From: Akkermansiaceae bacterium UBA1315
GTDB taxonomy: Bacteria > Verrucomicrobiota > Verrucomicrobiia > Verrucomicrobiales > Akkermansiaceae
NCBI GenBank assembly: GCA_002307065.1
Contig: DBTN01000040.1
Location: 90,708-102,564, forward strand
Direction of reading: 5' to 3'
DNA: 11,857 bases
Shown here: piece after piece, positions 1 through 6,398 of the stretch
How positions within the stretch are numbered: the first letter of the stretch is position 1
Layout of the letters: each line of letters begins with the position of its first letter
Translations under genes and position numbers: made by a program
Notes under the pieces: generated by a model
Told to the model about the DNA's origin: nothing
What the model saw: the letters and a program-made list of their open reading frames with translations, nothing else
The model's database searches: none

Positions 1-1193
1 GCGTCGATTTCGTCGATGAAAATCAAGCAAGGAGCGTGTTTCTTCCCTTGTTCGAACATATCGCGAACCCGTGAGGCGCCGACGCCGACAAACATTTCCA
101 CGAAATCCGAACCGGAGATCGAAAAGAAGGGCACATCCGCTTCACCGGCGATCGCGCGGGCGAGAAGCGTTTTTCCGGTTCCTGGAGATCCGACCATCAG
201 GACGCCTTTTGGAATCGAGCCGCCGAGCTTCTGGAATTTGCGAGGGTCACGAAGGAAATCCACGATTTCCCAGAGTTCTTCTTTGGCTTCTTGGATACCG
301 GCGACGTCTTTGAACGTGACCTTGTTGCGGTCCATGGTGAGTAGGCGAGCCTTGGATTTTCCGAAGGACATCGCGCCACGACCGGCGGATTTCATTTGCT
401 GGCGGAAGAGGAAGAACAGCAGCAAAATGATCAGCAGCAGTGGCAGGAAGGTGAACAACGCGCCTTTCAGGTAGTCGGTCGTGCGGCTGTAGGTCGCTCC
501 TTTTTCAACAAGCTGTTTGAGGTCGTCCCTGAGGATCGGGATCGAAACGGAGACGCGGAAAGGGGTAGGCTCGACCTCAGTTCCTTCTGCGGTTTTCGGG
601 GGAACGAGTTCCACGATGTCGCGCACACCGACGATCACGCCTTGGCCAGAACCGGTGGTCAGCAGGCGAAGAGGATTCGTCGTGTCGTGGTTTTTGATGT
701 GACCGTATGCGAGTTCTTTGCGGAACGTTGCAAAAGAAAGCTCTGGAACCTCCTGTGTGATCGGGAGATTTGCTGGGTCGGATGCTTCTTCGATGCGGAT
801 GCTATCGCCGAGAAGAGAAAGGATTTCCGCGCGCTGGAGGTCGAGATTGACAGGAACTCGGAAGGGTTCGGTTTTTTTCTCAGCGGATTCGTTCGGGATG
901 GGTTCCGGTTTGATCCAGCCGGTGATCGTCGCGTCCGAGGCGGTATCGCTGTTTTCGACTTTCAGCGGGCGTTTTGAATCGCTGAGTACGATTAGATCTT
1001 TGTTCCAAGCCGAGCGGAATTGAGAATAGCTGAGGGATGCGGCGTTTTGCCCGTTCATTCCATTTGGAAGAAAGGCTGCACCAAGGATAAGTGTGGCGAT
1101 GCCCAGCAGGATCACGAGGCGCCAATTGAATCCATTTGCATCGCCTGGGCCGCGGTTCGGGCTGCTAGGGGGTGGGGTTGGTTGATCAGACAT
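1..1193 (-). CDS. ftsH: ATP-dependent zinc metalloprotease FtsH, N-terminal part (cut by window edge)
   Basis: Membrane-anchored AAA+ protease that extracts and degrades membrane and soluble proteins. I translated the minus strand from ATG at 1193-1191; 397 full codons fit before the edge. Residues 23-42 form the first membrane helix, 43-243 face the periplasm, and 244-266 form the second helix (LPLLLIILLLFFLF). The AAA domain follows: Walker A GSPGTGKT at 335-342 (GPPGTGKT is commoner), the pore motif FVG at 368-370 inside SDFVEMFVGVGASRVRD, and Walker B LIFIDEID at 390-397. The second region of homology and the HExxH zinc site lie outside the window. The periplasmic part is about 200 residues, against roughly 75 in E. 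coli FtsH, and appears to hold two copies of the FtsH extracellular domain (54-132 and 152-233). The N-terminus is Pro/Ser-rich. There is no clear ribosome binding site. The identification is very secure; completeness cannot be judged. Confidence 0.97.
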   Translation of the reverse strand, partial: MSDQPTPPPSSPNRGPGDANGFNWRLVILLGIATLILGAAFLPNGMNGQNAASLSYSQFRSAWNKDLIVLSDSKRPLKVENSDTASDATITGWIKPEPIPNESAEKKTEPFRVPVNLDLQRAEILSLLGDSIRIEEASDPANLPITQEVPELSFATFRKELAYGHIKNHDTTNPLRLLTTGSGQGVIVGVRDIVELVPPKTAEGTEVEPTPFRVSVSIPILRDDLKQLVEKGATYSRTTDYLKGALFTFLPLLLIILLLFFLFRQQMKSAGRGAMSFGKSKARLLTMDRNKVTFKDVAGIQEAKEELWEIVDFLRDPRKFQKLGGSIPKGVLMVGSPGTGKTLLARAIAGEADVPFFSISGSDFVEMFVGVGASRVRDMFEQGKKHAPCLIFIDEID

Positions 1194-1349
1194 GATTTCG
1201 AAGAAAACCCCGGCGGTGCTTTCGCTGCCATCAGGCGACTTGCTTCCGCATCGCCGGGAATGAAAAATAATAAACGACTGCAAGCAAAAGGAAACCCCTT
1301 TTTTGCGTGGTCCTTGCGAGGCGGCGATTCCTCTGTCAAGGAAACCGGT
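1194..1349. promoter_or_regulatory. Divergent intergenic region with AT-rich core between ftsH and the ABC gene
   Basis: This stretch separates two divergent genes, so promoters for both should lie here. The clearest signal is an AT-rich core at 1261-1274 in otherwise GC-rich DNA. Read on the minus strand it contains TATTAT (1272-1267), a fair -10 element for ftsH, but no good -35 sits at normal spacing. An A-rich stretch (1286-1289) and a T6 run (1299-1304) flank a weak 6-bp hairpin. If the ABC protein started at the ATG at 1260, most of this region would be coding. Confidence 0.3.
1338..1342 (+). promoter_or_regulatory. Ribosome binding site deciding the ABC gene start
   Basis: AAGGA lies 7 nt before the GTG at 1350, ideal Shine-Dalgarno spacing. 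The rival ATG at 1260 has only CCGGGA directly in front. This is the main reason for choosing GTG 1350. Confidence 0.5.
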
Positions 1350-4300
1350 GTGGAATCGCAAACGCCCCATCGGGACACGAAAAACAAGCCGCCGCGCGGT
1401 GTAAGAAGGCTGGGCTGGTTGCAGACATTGCCGGGAATCGGACGGATGCGCGCGCTGCGGCCGGGGACGGATGCGCACGTGGGCGCGTTGGTCGACGCGT
1501 TTGCCGCTTTTGCGACGTTGGATGATGTTTTGAGTTCGCTGGAGGCGGATTTGATCTTGGATATGTTGCGCAGCGCGTTTCCGGAGGTGGATCATAGCTG
1601 GTTGGCGCGGCGGTTGCAACGGGCGGTGAGGCACCCGACGCCGCTTCAGGGATTGGCTGCCGAGCTCCGGGAAACGCTCAACGATCAGGGGAAATTGGCC
1701 GTGGGTTTGCAACTTTTCACGTTGGTGGATGCGGCGGGGCGATCGGAGCGAAGTCGCGCGAGTTACGAGGTTTTTATGCGTCGGCTTGGGCGGCCCGATT
1801 ACGGCATTGCGATTTTGCGGGAGATGCGTGGCGAGCCGGAAGAAGGCGAGCTGCCGTTTGAGCGACTGGTTTTCGGATATGATGGAGCGGACGTGATTTT
1901 GCCACCGGCGGCGCGTGATCAGGAATTTCGGGTTTATCGGACCGGAGATTTGATCTTGGTGAGAAATACCGGTGTCGCGCCGTTGTGGCTGCGCGGGCGG
2001 TCGCTGGAAACCGGTTCGTTTTTACGCATGCGGGAACGTCAGCCGCTGGTCGTTCCCGGCTGGACGCTGAGTCACGAGGATTTGCTGTTTTTCCTCGATG
2101 TGAAAAGAACGGGGAACGCTCCTTCGATCTATCTTTTCGAGGGGGAAGAAGGAATGACGGCGGAGCGGACGCGCAGTCGACAAAGTGCGGTTCGCGTGAG
2201 ATTCGGACTGGAGGCGGAGGTCGAGGCGCTGCGGGATACCGAACTGTACGCAGGCAGTGGTGGGGCGCTGAAAAAAGGCGAAATCGTGCGATGTCGGAAT
2301 CACGAGCGACTTGGGGATGCCGCGGGTTTCAGTCTTTCCATCAACGATTTGCGACGCATGGCAACTCAGTCGGGGCGGCGTTTTCGATTGGCGAATGACC
2401 GGCAGGAATATTTGGTTTCCAACGATGCTTCGGCTTTGTCACCGGGAGATTTGTTGCTCGGTCCGAAGTTGTCGCCACGGACGGTGATGTTCATCCGGTT
2501 CGACGCGCAATTGGCGGAGGGCACGCTGGAGGTGAAGGAAAGCGCGGGGTTGATTTTCGTCGATGGCATCCCGGTTCGGGGAAAAGCGACGTTGCGGGAC
2601 GGATCGTTGATTCGGCTGTCAGGAAGTCAGGCGGTGCGCTGCCGGTTTCGCGAAGGATTTTTGGATGAAGAGCGGACGCAGATCGAGTCGCTGCAGGTTG
2701 AGGATTTGATTCACGATTTTGGGACCGATTCTCGGGCGCTCAATCATGTGAATTTCGAGGTCAAGCGTGGGGAAATGCTGTGTATTATCGGTCCCAGCGG
2801 TAGTGGCAAAAGCACCTTGCTTGCGGCACTTTCGGGTCAGCGCGAGCCGACGCGGGGGCAGGTGAAACTGAACGGCATTTCCCTTTATGAACATCGGGAA
2901 AATCTCGTCCCGTTCATCGCCCACATGCCGCAGGAAGAGGCGCTCAACCCGCAGCTGACGGTGCGAGAACATCTTCGTCATGCGGTGACGATTCGGCGGC
3001 CGGCGCTTTCGTTGGCGGAACACGAACGCCGCGTGGACAGCATGTTGGCGGAGCTGGGTCTGCAATCGATCGCGCGGCGTCGGGTGGGATCTCCGGGTGA
3101 AAAAACCATTTCCGGGGGCGAGCGCAGTCGGTTGAATCTCGGGGTCGATCTCGGCAGTCGGGCGGAAGTTTTCTTATTCGATGAACCGATTTCCGGGCTT
3201 TCGTCCAAAGACTCGGAACACGTTGCGGAAACGCTGCGGTCGTTGGCTCGGGAAAAAATCGTCATTGCGTCGCTGCATCGTCCCGGCGCACCGGTTTTGC
3301 GGCTTTTTGACAAAGTGTTGCTGCTCGATAGCGGCGGGCGGTTGGCGTATTTTGGAACTCCTGCCGGGATGGTCGGGTATTTCCGGGACGCATGTGGTGA
3401 GCTTGGGATTTCCCATCCGTCGGTAAATGGAAAGGCGGCGCTGGGGGCGGATTTTGTATTTGATGTGTTGGAGACACCGCTGAGCTCCATCGGGGGCGGA
3501 TCGAATTCCGGCGCCGTGAGGCGGTTTCCTTCGTCCTTTTGGCAGGAACGGTTTGAAAGTGTGGCGCTGCTGAGATCGTTGCAGCCGGGTGACGGACCGG
3601 TTTCGAAATTGGGTGAAGCTCAGGCGGGGGACCGCTTGCCGATTCCGCCCAAACCGGTCCGAAGATTTCGGGCGGTCGTCGCGGTTTTTATGACGCATTT
3701 CTTGCGGTCGTTTTTATCAAAACTTCGAAATCGAGGCACGCTGTACAGCACCTTTTTGGAAGCCCCGGTCTTGGCGGCGTTGATCGCGATCACGCTGCGG
3801 TCGTCGCCGAAAGGATCGTATGAATTTGTCTCGGCGCTGCACATTCCGGCCTATCTTTTCTTGAGCGTCACGGTCGCGATGTTCTTGGGTTTGACGAATT
3901 CGGCCACGGAAGTGCTGCGCGATCGACCGGTTTTGCGGCGCGAGAGGAATTGCCAACCGGGGGCCTTTTCTTACATTTCCGCCAAGTTCGTCGCGCTCGG
4001 ACTGGTCGCTGCCGTTCAGTGTTGGATGTATCTTTTGGTCGGGAATTATTTCCTCGAAATCCGTGGGGTTCTTTTCGATTTGTGGATTTGGATGACCTTT
4101 ACTGCGTGGGCCGGGACGGCGATGGCGCTGGTGATCTCCACCTTGGTAAAAACCGAGCGGGCGGCGCTGACAGCAGTTCCCTTGCTGCTCGTGCCGCAAA
4201 TGTTGTGGGCGGGCGCATTGGTGCCGTTTCGCGAAATGAATCGTGGGCTTTTTGAAAATGCGGCGGTCACGCGGGAACGCGGCGGCGCACCGGTTCCGGC

Positions 4301-4907
4301 AAACCTGATGCCATTGAGATATGCTTATGAGGCGATGGTCGTGGCACAAGCGACGCGGAATCCGTTCGAGCTCGAACGCATCCGGATCCAACGGCGAATC
4401 GACCGAATCATCGAAGACCGAGGAGTGTTGGAGAGCGATCGCGAGGAACGGCTGGATTTGTTAAAAGAGGGACTGCGGCGTTTGATGGCGGCGGGAGCGA
4501 CCGATCCGGAGGAGGCGGCAGACTTGATCAAAAGGATTGGTGAAAACACCAAACACGGGACCCGGGTGGAGGTGGAAACGATGAAGATCTGGCCGGACGA
4601 CGAATCCAAGGCCCGGCCCGCGTCGGAGTTTTTCGTTAACGAACGGATCGATTTGCTGGTCCGTGAAGCGGAAACGTTTCGGAACGACTACCGCAATGAG
4701 CATCCGAGAAACGTATTTCTCGCGTTGCAAAAACCGCTTCCTTTCCGAGGTGAAGATCCGACCGAGAAAAGTCTTGGCTCGGTGTCCCACTCGGATTCGG
4801 AACTGGAAACGCAGCGGTATTGCGGCGTTCTGTTGCTGGGCCTGATTCTGGGATGCGGATTCGCGGCGAGTGCGATTCTTTATCGGCAGAACCGGTTGAC
4901 GAAGTGA
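1350..4907 (+). CDS. FHA-like / ABCG-type ATPase / ABC-2 permease fusion protein
   Basis: Predicted inner-membrane ABC transporter of 1185 residues; substrate unknown. Residues 1-150 are soluble, with a helical stretch (LAVGLQLFTLVDAAG near 117) that faintly recalls TerB-like domains. Two beta-rich regions resemble FHA domains: 173-250 and 370-435 (FVDGIPVRG, LRDGSLIRLSG). The nucleotide-binding domain has Walker A GPSGSGKST at 481-489, signature ISGGERSR at 587-594, Walker B VFLFDEP with D611/E612 and H-loop His643. The ISGGERSR form and the ATPase-before-membrane order are typical of the ABCG (White) subfamily. Membrane helices lie near 797-817, 833-851, 877-897, 910-932, 938-958 and 1159-1178. 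A charged segment of about 200 residues (960-1157), starting with the ABCG-like PLRYAYEAM, lies before the last helix. The start is uncertain: ATG 1260 would add 30 residues and ATG 1446 would remove 32. The gene stands alone between minus-strand neighbours. The transporter class is secure; the FHA call is moderate. Confidence 0.88.
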   Translation: MESQTPHRDTKNKPPRGVRRLGWLQTLPGIGRMRALRPGTDAHVGALVDAFAAFATLDDVLSSLEADLILDMLRSAFPEVDHSWLARRLQRAVRHPTPLQGLAAELRETLNDQGKLAVGLQLFTLVDAAGRSERSRASYEVFMRRLGRPDYGIAILREMRGEPEEGELPFERLVFGYDGADVILPPAARDQEFRVYRTGDLILVRNTGVAPLWLRGRSLETGSFLRMRERQPLVVPGWTLSHEDLLFFLDVKRTGNAPSIYLFEGEEGMTAERTRSRQSAVRVRFGLEAEVEALRDTELYAGSGGALKKGEIVRCRNHERLGDAAGFSLSINDLRRMATQSGRRFRLANDRQEYLVSNDASALSPGDLLLGPKLSPRTVMFIRFDAQLAEGTLEVKESAGLIFVDGIPVRGKATLRDGSLIRLSGSQAVRCRFREGFLDEERTQIESLQVEDLIHDFGTDSRALNHVNFEVKRGEMLCIIGPSGSGKSTLLAALSGQREPTRGQVKLNGISLYEHRENLVPFIAHMPQEEALNPQLTVREHLRHAVTIRRPALSLAEHERRVDSMLAELGLQSIARRRVGSPGEKTISGGERSRLNLGVDLGSRAEVFLFDEPISGLSSKDSEHVAETLRSLAREKIVIASLHRPGAPVLRLFDKVLLLDSGGRLAYFGTPAGMVGYFRDACGELGISHPSVNGKAALGADFVFDVLETPLSSIGGGSNSGAVRRFPSSFWQERFESVALLRSLQPGDGPVSKLGEAQAGDRLPIPPKPVRRFRAVVAVFMTHFLRSFLSKLRNRGTLYSTFLEAPVLAALIAITLRSSPKGSYEFVSALHIPAYLFLSVTVAMFLGLTNSATEVLRDRPVLRRERNCQPGAFSYISAKFVALGLVAAVQCWMYLLVGNYFLEIRGVLFDLWIWMTFTAWAGTAMALVISTLVKTERAALTAVPLLLVPQMLWAGALVPFREMNRGLFENAAVTRERGGAPVPANLMPLRYAYEAMVVAQATRNPFELERIRIQRRIDRIIEDRGVLESDREERLDLLKEGLRRLMAAGATDPEEAADLIKRIGENTKHGTRVEVETMKIWPDDESKARPASEFFVNERIDLLVREAETFRNDYRNEHPRNVFLALQKPLPFRGEDPTEKSLGSVSHSDSELETQRYCGVLLLGLILGCGFAASAILYRQNRLTK

Positions 4908-4913
4908 GTCCGA

Positions 4914-5507
4914 TTACGCCGATTTGGAAGGCGGTGTCGCGACTTTTACCAGAGCGTCGTTGATCGCGTTGATCCCCGCAGGACTGATCGGCTCACGAAC
5001 GACCACGCCGAGGACGAGGCACCCGAAAGGCGTGTCTGCTGGAATCACCTCCAAAGTCGAATCCGAGCTGACCTTGATGTGGACGTTGCCAAAGGAAGCT
5101 CCGGGCCGCCGTGAGGACAGCGCGAGGCTGCGGGCGAGGAAGTGGAGTTTTCCGTGGCCGGTTTCATCGAAGATCACCGCGCCTTCGCGATCCAACAGGA
5201 AGATGTCATGAGCGGCGAAATGTTGGCGAAGCCAATTCCGAAGTTGCAGGACACGATCTCTCAGCGGGCCTTTCAGCAAGTCGAGCGGATCGGGCTGTGC
5301 GGGTGGAGCATAAACGACCGGTTCGGCGGTGGGGCCAGCGGCTGGGCGATAGACCGATGCCGCAGGACGAGCCGAGGCAAAGCCTTCAAAGCCTCGATCA
5401 AATCCCGCGTCTGGAGCGGTAATTTCCGGTTCACGCGCCGGGACCAGCAACAATTCCGCGAGACGGCGCACTTCCGCTGGATCAAGCCAGGAATCAATGG
5501 GGTTCAT
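4914..5507 (-). CDS. Roadblock/LC7-like protein paired with a ParA ATPase
   Basis: A 197-residue protein with no signal peptide or membrane segment, so probably cytoplasmic. Residues 1-24 form a short helical head (WLDPAEVRRLAELLLV). Residues 25-76 are a Pro/Ala-rich, probably disordered linker. Residues 80-190 look like a Roadblock/LC7 fold: a helix (LRDRVLQLRNWLRQHF), the strand pair DIFLLDREGAVIFDE, then the strands VHIKVSSD, LEVIPAD and FGCLVLGVVV and a final helix. Roadblock proteins such as MglB usually act as dimeric partners of small GTPases; here the neighbour is a ParA ATPase. The start ATG (5507-5505) overlaps the upstream stop by one base in TGATG, which points to translational coupling; a TTG directly before it is less likely. 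The TAA stop lies 6 nt from the stop of the converging ABC gene. The reading frame is secure; the fold is my judgement from sequence pattern. Confidence 0.72.
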   Translation of the reverse strand: MNPIDSWLDPAEVRRLAELLLVPAREPEITAPDAGFDRGFEGFASARPAASVYRPAAGPTAEPVVYAPPAQPDPLDLLKGPLRDRVLQLRNWLRQHFAAHDIFLLDREGAVIFDETGHGKLHFLARSLALSSRRPGASFGNVHIKVSSDSTLEVIPADTPFGCLVLGVVVREPISPAGINAINDALVKVATPPSKSA

Positions 5508-6298
5508 CAAGCTTGGACGTGGTGGTGGCCTGCGGATGCTTCCAATTTCGATTCGACTTCAGCTCGGAGGGCGTCGAATACGACCTGAGCTCCAGCACCT
5601 TCTTCCAATACGCCGACCGGGAGGCCGCGGGCGCTGGCTCGGATGAACAGGCCATCGCGCGGAATTTGGGTTTGGAAAAGCATTTCCTCTGGGAGGAGTT
5701 CGCGCAGAGCGCTGGCGGATTCGCGGCTTTCCGCGAGTTCGTTTTGGACCATTGTCAGGCAGACGCCGAGCACCGTGAGACGAGGGTTCATGACGCGGAG
5801 GCGATTCAGTCCTTCCAAAAGTTTGGGGACCGAACGGATTCCAAGCGGCTCCGCCTGTTGTGGAATCATCACGGCGTTGCTGGAGGCGATGACGTCACCA
5901 GTCACGCCGAAAAGTCCGGCGGCCGTGTCGATCAAGCAGAGGTCAAAACCTCGATCCGCCACATTTCGCAAAAACGTCCGAACTCGGGCGAGATGCGTGC
6001 CCATGCCGCCGCCGCCCGCTTCATAGTCGCTGGCTTGTCCGCAGGCGACGAGTGAGAACGTTTCGAGACGTGTGGGTACGATCATCCGGTCGAGAGAAAT
6101 GCTCGGATCGGCGAGGAAATCGTAAAATCCGGTGAGCAGACGTGACTGTCGGCTCAGCGAAAGGCCGACGGATCCTTGCGGATCGGCATCGACCAATAAC
6201 GTTTTGACCCCGGCCCTTGCAAAAGCATGGGCGAGATTGATGGCTACGGTGGTTTTTCCCACACCGCCTTTTTGACTGGAAACAGCGATACTAATCAC
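5507..6298 (-). CDS. ParA/MinD-family ATPase
   Basis: A 263-residue P-loop ATPase of the ParA/Soj type. These proteins dimerise on ATP, bind the nucleoid or membrane, and position DNA or protein cargo. Visible motifs are the deviant Walker A QKGGVGKTT (9-17, with signature Lys10 and Lys15), Walker A' LLVDADPQGS (34-43), and Walker B FDLCLIDTAAG (118-128, Asp124). The segments IPQQAEPLG and LGVCLTMV are typical of ParA. The length is normal for a small ParA without an N-terminal DNA-binding domain. The start is GTG 6298-6296; an in-frame stop about 20 nt upstream excludes longer forms, and no Shine-Dalgarno is visible. No ParB is adjacent: the coupled partner is the Roadblock-like protein. That argues for cargo positioning rather than chromosome segregation, but this is inference. 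The C-terminus ends in a His-containing tail (GHHHVQA). Confidence 0.93.
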   Translation of the reverse strand: MISIAVSSQKGGVGKTTVAINLAHAFARAGVKTLLVDADPQGSVGLSLSRQSRLLTGFYDFLADPSISLDRMIVPTRLETFSLVACGQASDYEAGGGGMGTHLARVRTFLRNVADRGFDLCLIDTAAGLFGVTGDVIASSNAVMIPQQAEPLGIRSVPKLLEGLNRLRVMNPRLTVLGVCLTMVQNELAESRESASALRELLPEEMLFQTQIPRDGLFIRASARGLPVGVLEEGAGAQVVFDALRAEVESKLEASAGHHHVQA

Positions 6299-6398
6299 AC
6301 TTCGGAATGAATTCTGCGCTCAGGCTAGCTTCGGCTTGTCACATCTAAAGTCTTTTCTTCATGGTCCTCATGTCAGAGCTTCCAGTTCCCCGTATATT
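6299..6398. promoter_or_regulatory. Divergent intergenic region between the ParA gene and the lipoprotein gene
   Basis: One hundred bases separate two divergent starts, so both promoters should be here. The only suggestive plus-strand elements are TTGTCA (6336-6341) and TATATT (6393-6398), which are too far apart to form one promoter. TATATT lies too close to the ATG at 6399 for a normal leader. A GCTAGC palindrome lies at 6324-6329. I see no clear operator or RNA element. Confidence 0.25.

Noticed and set aside
396..977. Long plus-strand open frame inside ftsH
   Set aside because: It is antisense to a clear FtsH coding region and its product is rich in Arg, Phe and Gly with no recognisable motif. 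It is a shadow of the real gene.
1286..1304. Possible terminator with T6 run upstream of the ABC gene
   Set aside because: The stem is only six pairs, four of them A-T, and no plus-strand gene ends upstream.
1020..1349. N-terminal extension of the ABC protein upstream of 1350
   Set aside because: The frame is open, but it would overlap the start of ftsH on the other strand. The part after 1260 has AT-rich codons unlike the rest of the gene, and AAGGA before GTG 1350 fits better.
3717..4391. Minus-strand open frame of 224 codons inside the ABC gene
   Set aside because: It lies opposite the membrane domain, and its Arg/Gln/His-rich translation matches no family. Codon structure explains it.
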